Part shown: positions 1 through 9,107 of the stretch, in pieces
How the letters are laid out: every line of letters begins with the position of its first letter
Numbering within the stretch: the first letter of the stretch is position 1
Origin: a bacterium
GTDB lineage: Bacteria > Cyanobacteriota > Vampirovibrionia > Obscuribacterales > JAKAZS01
Reading direction: 5' to 3'
Assembly (NCBI GenBank): GCA_021785395.1
Contig: JAJYFO010000003.1
Location: 1 to 33,380, forward strand
DNA length: 33,380 nt
Program-made: the position numbers and the translations under genes
The notes under the pieces: generated by a model
Seen by the model: only the letters and a program-made list of their open reading frames with translations
The model's database searches: none
What the model was told of the DNA's origin: nothing

Positions 1-135
1 CTCGTTAGCGACAATGTCAGTCGGACCAATCAACTTAATGCCAATATTATACTCGCGAGCAGCTAAACAGGCACCATGGACAATTTCTCGAGGAGCAAAG
101 TCGCCACCCATAGCGTCAACGGCAATCGAAATCAT
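1..135 (-). CDS. plsX: Phosphate acyltransferase PlsX, N-terminal 45 codons only (runs off window start)
   Basis: Manual reverse-strand translation from CAT at 133-135: MISIAVDAMGGDFAPREIVHGACLAAREYNIGIKLIGPTDIVANE; matches the PlsX N-terminus (AVDAMGGDFAP). Adjacent to rpmF and DUF177 as in many bacteria. Absent from ORF track because truncated. Confidence 0.93.
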   Translation of the reverse strand, partial: MISIAVDAMGGDFAPREIVHGACLAAREYNIGIKLIGPTDIVANE

Positions 136-178
136 ACGAAACTCCCTAGTATAAGCGCCAATTGATTAATAAAAACAC

Positions 179-352
179 CTATTTATTAGAAGCTGGTCGG
201 CCACGATAGTAGCCACAATTAGTGCATAACTGGTGTGGGCGCTTGGACATGCCACACTGGCTACAGGCTACAACATCAACTAATTGGGCTTTCCAATGAG
301 CTCGGCGCTGGTGCTGTTTTTGATGTGAGGTCTTTTTCTTAGGAACGGCCAT
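179..352 (-). CDS. rpmF: 50S ribosomal protein L32 (57 aa)
   Basis: Manual reverse translation: MAVPKKKTSHQKQHQRRAHWKAQLVDVVACSQCGMSKRPHQLCTNCGYYRGRPASNK*; L32 MAVPKKKTS start and CxxC...CxxC. Below ORF-track size limit. Confidence 0.96.
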   Translation of the reverse strand: MAVPKKKTSHQKQHQRRAHWKAQLVDVVACSQCGMSKRPHQLCTNCGYYRGRPASNK

Positions 353-379
353 AATTTGTCTCCTTAATTTATTTACATT

Positions 380-892
380 CTAGTCGTTGTTATGGGGAAG
401 TATTTTTTTTAACTTTAGCCATCTAGGGTCAATGTCGAAATTATTATTTGACGTAAGGGTTGGCTTATAGTTGGTACCTGTGTTAGGGCTTAAACCAGAA
501 CATTGTTCTTGACATATGTTTTGGGTGGGACTTTTAAGTATAACAGATTGATATATTATATCGCTTAAGTCGATTACGTTATCGTCGGGTATTAATTCGT
601 AAAAATCGTTTTGTAACAACTCTTTGTCTTTCAAAAAGACGTTGGATGAATCGTTAAAGACTAAATTCTCGGCAATATTAATTTTTAAAGGCCAAAAATA
701 AACGTTTAGACACCTTACACAGGTCAACTTTAGTATCGTGCCTATACTGCCAGTAATTTTAACTCCGGTAGGCAAAAGGGTAAGCTTAAGTGTACCAATA
801 ACTGGTTTGATCGAGTTTATGCCATCGATTTGCTCTTTGAACGCAACTTTTAGAGGGTTTTCAAATCTTAATTTTTCCGTATTTATTTTCAT
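380..892 (-). CDS. DUF177 / YceD family protein
   Basis: CVRCL motif and acidic segment, upstream of rpmF-plsX on the same strand (classic yceD-rpmF-plsX order). Confidence 0.8.
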   Translation of the reverse strand: MKINTEKLRFENPLKVAFKEQIDGINSIKPVIGTLKLTLLPTGVKITGSIGTILKLTCVRCLNVYFWPLKINIAENLVFNDSSNVFLKDKELLQNDFYELIPDDNVIDLSDIIYQSVILKSPTQNICQEQCSGLSPNTGTNYKPTLTSNNNFDIDPRWLKLKKILPHNND

Positions 893-935
893 TTTTTTTC
901 TATAATTATTAAAATAAATTTATTAATAACTTGCA

Positions 936-2276
936 ATGAATTTTAACGAGCGATTTTTAATCATAACCAAAATAATTCTACCAATAGTTGGTGAACCTAT
1001 CCAAAACTCCGGGTTAATTGTTAATAATGGTCAAATTGAAGAAATTATTCCTAATTTGTCTGATTATCAAGAATTGAAGGCTTTGCCTGAAAAAATCTTA
1101 AAATTTCCCAATAGTATCCTTATGCCTGGTCTTATAAACCTTCATACCCATTTAGACTATTCATTAATAAAGTTAAAGAGTCAAAAATTATTCGACTGGA
1201 TTAAAGACTTGGTTGTCGTGAGTCGCAAATATAGCCAGGAAGACTTTATCCAAGCTAATTACGAAGGCTTTAAACAAGCTATCCTAACCGGTACAACGAC
1301 GATCGTCGACTGTTCATATACGGGCAACAGCTATAAACCTATGGTTGATTTCGGCACAAAATCGATAATTGCTCTCGAAATATTCGGCATAGATCCAAGT
1401 GCAAGTAAGGCCACCTTTGAAGCCTTTAAAGGTAAAATTGAGGCAATTCAAGCAAAAATAAAGGCGATAGACCCAGCTGGTTTAGATAACATAATACTTA
1501 CTATTTCCCCTCACGCCATTTATACGGTGGGGCTTAAGTTATGGCGGTTGGCTCGCAACTGGTGTAAAGAAAATAACACCATATTAGTTAGTCACCTATC
1601 CGAATCACGCCATGAAATAGATTGGTGTATGGATAACGACTTGACGCTTGATGAGCATTTGACCAGGGCTTTTAATCTGCCTAATGACTATCGGTTTGAT
1701 TCTAATAATTTGGCCAGGCAAAGTGGATTAAGTCCATTGCAGTATTTAAGCCAACATAATTTAGTCGACGGTCAAATATTATTTGCCCATGGTGTCCACT
1801 TAAATAACGAAGACGTAGCGATAATTAAAGAAAAAAACTTGAAATTGGCCATTTGCCCACGCAGTAATAAGCATTTAAAAGTCGGCAATTTTAAACGAGG
1901 TTATCTGTCTGAGGTTCAATACGGACTGGGTACGGATAGCCTTGCCTCTAACCACGATTTGGACATGCTCAAAGAAGCTAACTATTTTTCTAAAAATGTA
2001 GATAGTAAAGCTTATCTTACGCCAGAAGAAGTGCTTAAAGCTATCACTATAAATGCCGCTAAATATCTAAATTTGGGCGATTGTATAGGTTCTATAGAAG
2101 TCGGTAAACGAGCCGATTTTATTCTTTTAGACCGACTCAACGAAGATACTAAAAGTACTTTAACGAGTGACGACGCCAATAGGCTGTATAAGGATATCTT
2201 AGACTTAAAATACAGTGTGAGCAATGTTTTTATAGCTGGACGCCAAGTAGTGGCTGGGAGAAAGGTCAATATCTAA
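936..2276 (+). CDS. Metal-dependent amidohydrolase/deaminase (TRZ/ATZ, SsnA/MtaD-like)
   Basis: MPGLINLHTHLDYS, SPHAIYTVG, HLSES, FAHGVHL, CPRSN, GLGTDSLASNHDLDML motifs of the cyclic-amidohydrolase deaminase subfamily. Confidence 0.85.
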   Translation: MNFNERFLIITKIILPIVGEPIQNSGLIVNNGQIEEIIPNLSDYQELKALPEKILKFPNSILMPGLINLHTHLDYSLIKLKSQKLFDWIKDLVVVSRKYSQEDFIQANYEGFKQAILTGTTTIVDCSYTGNSYKPMVDFGTKSIIALEIFGIDPSASKATFEAFKGKIEAIQAKIKAIDPAGLDNIILTISPHAIYTVGLKLWRLARNWCKENNTILVSHLSESRHEIDWCMDNDLTLDEHLTRAFNLPNDYRFDSNNLARQSGLSPLQYLSQHNLVDGQILFAHGVHLNNEDVAIIKEKNLKLAICPRSNKHLKVGNFKRGYLSEVQYGLGTDSLASNHDLDMLKEANYFSKNVDSKAYLTPEEVLKAITINAAKYLNLGDCIGSIEVGKRADFILLDRLNEDTKSTLTSDDANRLYKDILDLKYSVSNVFIAGRQVVAGRKVNI

Positions 2277-2280
2277 CTCC

Positions 2281-2309
2281 TTAATTATTTTTTACAAAAA
2301 AATAATTAA
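2281..2309. repeat. Perfect A/T-only inverted repeat (13 bp arms, 3 nt loop)
   Basis: TTAATTATTTTTT (2281-2293) / aca / AAAAAATAATTAA (2297-2309). Confidence 0.85.
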
Positions 2310-2414
2310 TTTAAATTTAATGTTACCAAGTTGCTGGCAATTACTTGAATAGTTGGTATTAAAGTTATAGAATTGACTTACAAGCCCTCACTTCTTACAA
2401 TTGGACTAACAAAA

Positions 2415-3116
2415 ATGGCAAATTATCCTAATCACATATGTAGCGGAAGGTCGTGTATGTTTTGTCGCGTGGTCGAAAAGCCATCACGGCCAAATCTTAT
2501 TGCCAACAGTCGGTCAAGTCTTGATAGTCAGGTTATTAACAGGGTTAAAGAGCTCGAACAAAGGGCTATTATTACCCACGCCCAAAACACTATGTCGGCC
2601 ACTAAAGTCGCTGAAACTGAAAAACTCGCTTTGTTTGATATTCTGACTGACTTGTACAATTCACGAACGTTCATGAAAGAGATTAAAGATGAGTTAAAAA
2701 GAGCCAAGCGTTATAAACGCCCTTTGACTATCTGTTTAATAGCTATCGACAACATAAGGGAAATTAGTATGCAGTACGGGGCATTAACTAGCGATACAGT
2801 ATTGCAAAAAACGGCTCAGATAGTCAAAGGCGCTATACGTGACGTAGATATTGCCTGTAGGTATTCGATGGAAGAATTCGCTGTAATGCTGCCAGAAACT
2901 AACGCTAGTGGGGCTAGCATAGTAGCTGAAAGGATCCGTCAGCGTACCAGTGGGCATATCATCTCGCATAACTGGCATAATTTGAGGATAACATTGAGTT
3001 TTGGACTAGCCTCATTCCCGCACCACGGGCGTGAACATGACGAAATTATAAATGAAGCTATACTTGCCTTGAAAACTGCCATTCGCCAGGGTGGTGATCA
3101 GGTTTGCGTAGCCTGA
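2415..3116 (+). CDS. GGDEF-domain-like protein with degenerate signature (SMEEF)
   Basis: DILTDLYNSRTFMKEIKDELKRAKRYKRPLTICLIAID...DIACRYSMEEFAVMLPETNASGA...ITLSFGLASFP: GGDEF fold; GGDEF site replaced by SMEEF. ATG at 2415 preferred over the ORF-track TTG at 2373. Confidence 0.85.
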   Translation: MANYPNHICSGRSCMFCRVVEKPSRPNLIANSRSSLDSQVINRVKELEQRAIITHAQNTMSATKVAETEKLALFDILTDLYNSRTFMKEIKDELKRAKRYKRPLTICLIAIDNIREISMQYGALTSDTVLQKTAQIVKGAIRDVDIACRYSMEEFAVMLPETNASGASIVAERIRQRTSGHIISHNWHNLRITLSFGLASFPHHGREHDEIINEAILALKTAIRQGGDQVCVA

Positions 3117-3187
3117 GACTTTTAAATCTAAATGTAAATAGGTTAGAATGAGCGTAAGTTTACTACCGATATATCTTGATAACTAAA

Positions 3188-4708
3188 ATGACAAATCTAT
3201 TCAAAGACTATAAATTCCTGCTGGTTGTTGGTGTGTTTATTTGGTCGCTGTTTACACTTTTTAACGTGACGACCCAAAATGAATACGATACTTGGTCTAA
3301 ATTGGCTAAAATGTCGCCATTTGAATTGCGCCAAGACGTTTATGCTAGGCTAATTAAGCGCAAAGACTACGATAAGCTGACGAGTTTCCAAAAAGAGGAC
3401 TTCGTCAAAAACATGCTCGACGAGGCCAATATTGCCAATAATATTCAAATACTGGGGCATTACAAACAGTATATATTCTACACTAACCTTAAACTCGGTC
3501 TGGATTTGCGCGGCGGCAGCCAGCTTTTGCTGCAAGCCTTGCCTTCTAAAGAAGTGCCCCAAATAACTCCAGAAGTTATGCAGGCGGTTGAAACGGTTAT
3601 AAACAATCGCATAAATAGTCTTGGCGTTTCTGAGACGGTAGTCCAGCGCTCTGGTAAGGATAGGTTAATCGTCGAATTACCTGGTATCAAAGACCCTCAA
3701 GCAGCCAAAGACAGAATTGGCACAACGGCTATGTTAGAATTTAAAGAATTAAGTTACGATGAAAATAAACGTCCCATTTGGCTTGACGTTGGTCTGACCG
3801 GTAGTGATTTTAAGCATGCTCAAGCCGTACCGACGGCTTCGTCGTCGATATGGCGGGTAACTTTTGAATTTAAGCCAGCTGGAGCGACAAAGTTCGCTGA
3901 ATTAACTAAGCGTCTGGTCGGGCGACAGATCGGTATATTTCTTGATGGTGAACCAACTGAAAGAGGACCCGATGGCAGACCGCTATCTGAAATTGAATAT
4001 CATGGCGTGACGGTCAAAGAGCCTATACTGGCTGGATCAGGTGAAATTACCGGCAATTACTCTAAAGACCAGGCGGTGGACTTGGCCGTTAAGCTCAACG
4101 CTGGCGCCTTGCCAACCCCCGTTAAAATCCTCGAAGAACGCTCAGTTGGAGCAACACTGGGTCAGGACTCTATTCATAAAAGCCTTGTAGCTGGAGCTTG
4201 TGGCCTTGCTTTAGTAGCTTTGTTTATGATGATGGTATACGGCGTACCTGGTTTAATCGCTGATTTGGCTTTGGTTTTGTATACATTAACTACGCTAGCT
4301 ATATTTAAAGCCACACCTGTGACTTTGACTTTGGCTGGGATAGCTGGGTTTATTTTGTCGATTGGTATGGCTGTTGATGCTAATATTCTTATATTCGAAA
4401 GAACCAAGGAAGAACTCAAAAACGGCAAAAATCTGTATATGGCGATAGAAAATGGTTTCAGTAAAGCATTCTCATCTATTTTTGACAGTAATATGAACAG
4501 TATTATAGCCTGTTTGGTATTAATGTTATTTGGTACGTCTATTGTTAAAGGCTTTGCCGTAACGCTATTATTTGGTGTCTTGGTTTCGATGTTTACGGCT
4601 ATTACGGCCACGCGCACCTTGCTTCATTTGGTACCGCGCAATATCAAGCTGTTTTTCCACGAGCCAGCCAAAGATAGCGTCAATACCAAGGTTAAGGAGG
4701 CTGTATGA
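3188..4708 (+). CDS. secD: Protein translocase subunit SecD
   Basis: LGLDLRGGSQLLL, SLGVSETVVQRSGKDRLIVELPGI, AGFILSIGMAVDANILIFER motifs; ATG at 3188 more plausible than TTG at 3176; TGA overlaps the secF ATG. Confidence 0.96.
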   Translation: MTNLFKDYKFLLVVGVFIWSLFTLFNVTTQNEYDTWSKLAKMSPFELRQDVYARLIKRKDYDKLTSFQKEDFVKNMLDEANIANNIQILGHYKQYIFYTNLKLGLDLRGGSQLLLQALPSKEVPQITPEVMQAVETVINNRINSLGVSETVVQRSGKDRLIVELPGIKDPQAAKDRIGTTAMLEFKELSYDENKRPIWLDVGLTGSDFKHAQAVPTASSSIWRVTFEFKPAGATKFAELTKRLVGRQIGIFLDGEPTERGPDGRPLSEIEYHGVTVKEPILAGSGEITGNYSKDQAVDLAVKLNAGALPTPVKILEERSVGATLGQDSIHKSLVAGACGLALVALFMMMVYGVPGLIADLALVLYTLTTLAIFKATPVTLTLAGIAGFILSIGMAVDANILIFERTKEELKNGKNLYMAIENGFSKAFSSIFDSNMNSIIACLVLMLFGTSIVKGFAVTLLFGVLVSMFTAITATRTLLHLVPRNIKLFFHEPAKDSVNTKVKEAV

Positions 4709-5664
4709 AGAAAAATATAATTGACATCGTTAAATACCGCAATATTTGGATTGGCATATCACTATTGGTGCTAATCCCTGGCTTGATTGGGATTTTTATG
4801 TGCCTGGTAAAATTCCACGCTCCCTTGCGGCCTGGTATTGATTTTACGGGTGGGTCAATTCTCCAGTATGAATTTGCCAACAAGGTAACACCCGATAGCG
4901 TATTGTCTGTCCTCGATAACTGTAATTTTACCGGGTCACAGGTTCAGCAGGCCTATGTTGCTAACCATGAAGTTATGGTTATTAGAACCAAGTCAATCGA
5001 CAGTGAAGAACAAAAAAGAATTCTTGATGACGCGTTTAAGGCTAAACTAGGGGCTTTTCAGGTTATCTCCGAAGATAAAGTTTCTGGTGTAATTGGTCCA
5101 GAACTACTTTTAAACGGGCTTATTGCCTTGGGAATTACTTTTGCTATGATGATAGCCTATATCTCATGGCGTTTCCAGGTAGACTACGCTGTGTGTGCCA
5201 TTATTGCTCTGTTTCATGACGTATTAGCCTTATGCGGTATTTTTGCTATTTTAGGCGTTTTAGCTAACGTTGAGGTCGATAGTTTATTTATAAGCGCGGC
5301 TTTAACGGTAATTGGTTTTTCGGTTCATGATACCATTGTAGTTTTTGATAGAATACGTGAGAACGCGAAGCTGGTTGGCCGTAAAGTTACTGACGCAGTA
5401 ACTGGCAAAGAATTCAAAAAGACATTTGGCGATGTCGCTAATGACAGTGTCAATCAAACTTTAACCAGGTCAATATATACTTCGCTCACCGTGGTGATTA
5501 CCCTTACTGTGCTTTATTTCTTAGGCGGTATTACCATGCGCAATTTTGTGTTGGCGATGCTAATCGGTATAATTTCGGGTACTTATTCATCGATATTCAA
5601 CGCCAGCTGTTTGTTAGTTTGGTGGAGAGAGTTTAAGTTGAAGAAAAAAGCCGTTGCCGCTTAA
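4705..5664 (+). CDS. secF: Protein translocase subunit SecF
   Basis: RPGIDFTGGSILQYEF, FSVHDTIVVFDRIREN, NQTLTRSIYTSLTVVITLTVLYFLGG; translationally coupled to secD (ATGA overlap). Confidence 0.96.
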   Translation: MKKNIIDIVKYRNIWIGISLLVLIPGLIGIFMCLVKFHAPLRPGIDFTGGSILQYEFANKVTPDSVLSVLDNCNFTGSQVQQAYVANHEVMVIRTKSIDSEEQKRILDDAFKAKLGAFQVISEDKVSGVIGPELLLNGLIALGITFAMMIAYISWRFQVDYAVCAIIALFHDVLALCGIFAILGVLANVEVDSLFISAALTVIGFSVHDTIVVFDRIRENAKLVGRKVTDAVTGKEFKKTFGDVANDSVNQTLTRSIYTSLTVVITLTVLYFLGGITMRNFVLAMLIGIISGTYSSIFNASCLLVWWREFKLKKKAVAA

Positions 5665-5763
5665 AAACTTAAGAAAAAAATAATTAAAATTTAAACCTTG
5701 ACTAAATTTAACAATTCATTTGCTATATAATTATCAATATATAACTTAAGGAAAAATCAAATT

Positions 5764-6057
5764 ATGACGACAGATGACCCCAAACAACCGATAAGCGACC
5801 GTGAAAAATGGGATCTTTTGACCCGTCAGGAAAGGCTCGGGGAGATTCTCCTTAAACGCAATAAAATAACGCTCCAACAGCTTGAGCAGTTAATTGCTGA
5901 GCAGGATAAGACCAATAAACCGCTTGGTGAGCTTATTTTAGAAAAAGGCTGGATGTCTCAGTCGGATATTTTGGCTGCTCTTGACTGGCAGCATCAAACT
6001 GACCAAGTTATTATTGAATCTTTAAAAGAGTTAAAATTCAAACCTGAGGAAAAATAA
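5764..6057 (+). CDS. Standalone MshEN / GspE N-terminal-like small protein (97 aa)
   Basis: Two tandem 24-residue repeats RLGEILLKRNKITLQQLEQLIAEQ and PLGELILEKGWMSQSDILAALDWQ separated by 5 residues (DKTNK), as in MshEN domains. Confidence 0.7.
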   Translation: MTTDDPKQPISDREKWDLLTRQERLGEILLKRNKITLQQLEQLIAEQDKTNKPLGELILEKGWMSQSDILAALDWQHQTDQVIIESLKELKFKPEEK

Positions 6058-6061
6058 GCAA

Positions 6062-7222
6062 TTAGGTTAAATATTTTTTTAAAACCGCTTTTTGGATAGG
6101 CGTTATGTTTAAGTTGTAAATTTTATCTAAATACTCGTAACCATGGTGGGCTTGGCTTATAGCCCAGGCGCAGTGGTCTAGTAGCATAGGGTCGGTCTGC
6201 GTTAAAAAATGGTCATTTAAGAGTCTAAGACCATTGTCTAAATTATTCCAGTCAGGGTTTATATATTCTATATCGGTTAGATTGTTTAATATATTCCCCA
6301 TAACGACTAGGCTATTTCTAATCGTTCCTTTTAGTCTAGCTCTGGATATAGCCGTTGACCCAAATAACCTATTAAACTGGCGGTTAGATTTAAGGTTTAA
6401 AACCATGTCTAAGTTAAGATAATGGCCGATACCAGATTCTGGCTTAAACTCGGCAAATGTTGTCGGTAGTTCTTTTTGGTTATAAGGACAGATATCTTGA
6501 CACAAATCGCAGCCAAAAACCCAGTTTTTTATTTGCTGTCTTAAAGGTACAGGTATATCGAGCTTGTTTTCAATCGTTAGGTAAGATATGCATTTGTTAG
6601 CGTCAATACCAAAATTCTCTACTATAGCCTGCGTTGGGCAAATGTCGCCACAGCGAAAACACTTGCCGCAAGTGCCAGAATAACTAAGGTCCGGTTCTAA
6701 TTCGAGGTCGCAAAAGACCTCTACCAAGAAATTAAACGACCCGTTTAGCTTAGGGGCAATGATTAAACTGTTTTTGCCTTTAAATCCCATACCATGCCTT
6801 AGACTCAGGGGAATTTCGTATAGTGGTGTGGCGTCGGTTACGCAATTAAAAGTTGTAAGTTGGGGAATGAAACTACTTAGTTCGGCCATAAACATATTTA
6901 CCTTAACGGGCAGAACCTTGTGATAATCGAGGCCTGTGGCATAGTTAGCAATTTTCCCCCAAAATCCATCGGGTCTAATATCTGGTTTGGTGTAATAATT
7001 GGCCGATAATAATATTACTGACTTGGCCTTGGGGAATAAAAAATGGGGATTGGTTCTTAATTCGGGGCTTTTTTGTAAATACTCCATTTTAGCTGACAGG
7101 CCTAGTTTAAGCCAGTTTTTTAAGTGGTCGAAGGCCTCGTCCATAGGTTCTAAACTGCCGATACGACATTGGTTAAAACCAATTTTATAAGCTGATTCGA
7201 TTATTCTATTTTTCAAATCCAT
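6062..7222 (-). CDS. queG: Epoxyqueuosine reductase QueG
   Basis: Two 4Fe-4S clusters (CGKCFRCGDICP and CDLCQDICPYN), RHGMGFKGKNSLIIAPKLNGSFNFL; divergent to queA. Confidence 0.95.
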   Translation of the reverse strand: MDLKNRIIESAYKIGFNQCRIGSLEPMDEAFDHLKNWLKLGLSAKMEYLQKSPELRTNPHFLFPKAKSVILLSANYYTKPDIRPDGFWGKIANYATGLDYHKVLPVKVNMFMAELSSFIPQLTTFNCVTDATPLYEIPLSLRHGMGFKGKNSLIIAPKLNGSFNFLVEVFCDLELEPDLSYSGTCGKCFRCGDICPTQAIVENFGIDANKCISYLTIENKLDIPVPLRQQIKNWVFGCDLCQDICPYNQKELPTTFAEFKPESGIGHYLNLDMVLNLKSNRQFNRLFGSTAISRARLKGTIRNSLVVMGNILNNLTDIEYINPDWNNLDNGLRLLNDHFLTQTDPMLLDHCAWAISQAHHGYEYLDKIYNLNITPIQKAVLKKYLT

Positions 7223-7265
7223 CTTTATGTGCTAAATTTATAAACTACAAGGAAAATGATGTTAT

Positions 7266-8327
7266 ATGGACTTAGATTACTTTACCTATAATATACCAAG
7301 CCATTTAATTGCTCAAGAACCAGTTCAGCCTAAGGATCATTCAAGGCTAATGGTACTAGACCGTACCGGCTTAAGTATTAAACACCGTCACTTTTACGAT
7401 TTACCCGATATTTTAGACGCTAACGACGTTCTGGTTATTAATAATACCAAAGTTGTCCCGGTCAGAATTATGGCTAAAAAGAGTACTGGCCGCCTTATTG
7501 AAATTTTATTGATTAAGCAGGATTCCAATAATTTAAGTCATTGGATGGCTTTAGCTAAGCCTTTAAAAAAAATCAAACCAGGCCATGAATTTACCCTGGT
7601 AAATGACAATGACTCATGGCTAATTAAAGTGGTTGATACTTTTGAGTACCTTGATGGTTATAAAAGAATAATTGTAGATATCGGGGAAGCTAAATTGCTT
7701 TATAGTAGGTTAAATAGTTTTGGTTACGCTCCTCTACCACCATATATTGCCCAGGATATCAATACTAGGCGTTTAAGTGATATTACTAACTATCAGACTA
7801 TATTTGCCAAGAATATCGGAGCTATTGCCGCTCCGACAGCTGGTATGCATTTTACGGGTAGATTAACCGATCAATTAAGACAAAAAAATATAGACATATT
7901 AGAAATAACTCTTCATGTAGGTGTGGGGACTTTTAAGCCCATTACTGCTTCTAAGATTGAAAACCATGTTATGGAAAGCGAAGAATATACAATATCAAAA
8001 AGCACAGCTGCTGCTTTAAATCAGGCCAAAGCTGATAAGAAACGAATTATTGCTGTTGGAACTACTACTACAAGAGCCCTTGAATCGGCTTGCGTCAATG
8101 GTAGTATCGAAGCATCAAGCAATGCTACCACCCAATTGTATATTAAACCCGATTACAAATTTAAATTTATCGACGGTCTTATAACCAATTTTCATTTGAG
8201 TAAATCAAGTCTTTTAGTTATGGTATCAACATTTGCTGGCCATGAGTTAACTAAACAGGCCTATGAATCAGCGATTGAAAATAATTATAGATTTTATAGT
8301 TATGGTGATGCGATGTTGATTTTGTAA
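7266..8327 (+). CDS. queA: S-adenosylmethionine:tRNA ribosyltransferase-isomerase QueA
   Basis: YNIPSHLIAQEPVQPKDHSRLMVLDR, YQTIFAKNIGAIAAPTAGMHFT, HVGVGTFKPI, VGTTTTRALES, GLITNFHLSKSSLLVMVSTFAG. Confidence 0.97.
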   Translation: MDLDYFTYNIPSHLIAQEPVQPKDHSRLMVLDRTGLSIKHRHFYDLPDILDANDVLVINNTKVVPVRIMAKKSTGRLIEILLIKQDSNNLSHWMALAKPLKKIKPGHEFTLVNDNDSWLIKVVDTFEYLDGYKRIIVDIGEAKLLYSRLNSFGYAPLPPYIAQDINTRRLSDITNYQTIFAKNIGAIAAPTAGMHFTGRLTDQLRQKNIDILEITLHVGVGTFKPITASKIENHVMESEEYTISKSTAAALNQAKADKKRIIAVGTTTTRALESACVNGSIEASSNATTQLYIKPDYKFKFIDGLITNFHLSKSSLLVMVSTFAGHELTKQAYESAIENNYRFYSYGDAMLIL

Positions 8328-8329
8328 AT

Positions 8330-9058
8330 TTATTCTGGACAGACAAATATCCCATCGCCACCGTTAATGTTTACTTGATCGCAGACTAAATCAGCTATGG
8401 CAACCAGTTCTGGAGCTGTATGAGCATGACCTGGGTAGTAGCTGATACCAATACTGACTGTCGCTTTAGTTTTAAACCACTGATATTGCAATTCAATTCG
8501 ATCTAAATTGTTTATAATTCGGTTGGCTACGATTAAACTGTCTTCAGGAGGGGTCTCTGGTAGAATAATGATAAACCTATTGTCGCCATATCGGCCGATA
8601 ATATCAAGGTCTTTTCGTAAAGCACCAATTAGGATACTGCTTATTTTTACAAGCAGATAGTCAAGTCCTAAGAAACCAACTTGTTCAAAATAGTCAAGGT
8701 AGCTGTCAATTGATACCACCATGACAGTAAGCCAGCGCTGATATCGAACACTTCGGTATACTTCATGCCGTAATTTACGCATAAGGTATCTAAAATTATA
8801 GGCTTGCGTCACATTATCATAAAAGCATAACTTTTCGATTTCTTCGGGACTAAGGGTGGACTGAGTACTTTTTTCACTGAATATACTTGGCTGGAGCGAT
8901 TGAGCTAATAGCTTGTTGACATCGGTCTCGCAAGGATCGTAAGTGTTTTTAGCTGGCAATTTGCGATTGTTTTGTGAACTGCGCATAGCCCTATCAAAGA
9001 TAGAGTCTCTGGAATGCCCCCAGCCTGAAAACTTATTTTTATCTTTTGAGTCTGTCAC
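8330..9058 (-). CDS. GGDEF-domain-like protein with degenerate signature (GDNRF)
   Basis: DNVTQAYNFRYLMRKLRHEVYRSVRYQRWLTVMVVSIDSY...DIIGRYGDNRFIIILPETPPEDS...ATVSIGISYYPGHA; fold conserved, signature lost. Confidence 0.85.
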   Translation of the reverse strand: MTDSKDKNKFSGWGHSRDSIFDRAMRSSQNNRKLPAKNTYDPCETDVNKLLAQSLQPSIFSEKSTQSTLSPEEIEKLCFYDNVTQAYNFRYLMRKLRHEVYRSVRYQRWLTVMVVSIDSYLDYFEQVGFLGLDYLLVKISSILIGALRKDLDIIGRYGDNRFIIILPETPPEDSLIVANRIINNLDRIELQYQWFKTKATVSIGISYYPGHAHTAPELVAIADLVCDQVNINGGDGIFVCPE

Positions 9059-9107
9059 AAAATTTAAACTCCATTTTCAAGCACACAAGTTCTTTATACC
9101 CAGAATG

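Noticed and set aside
2012-2269. Minus-strand 85 aa ORF inside the amidohydrolase gene
   Set aside because: Fully antisense to a strongly supported CDS; no domain.
4174-4617. Minus-strand 147 aa ORF within secD
   Set aside because: Antisense shadow of the secD transmembrane region.
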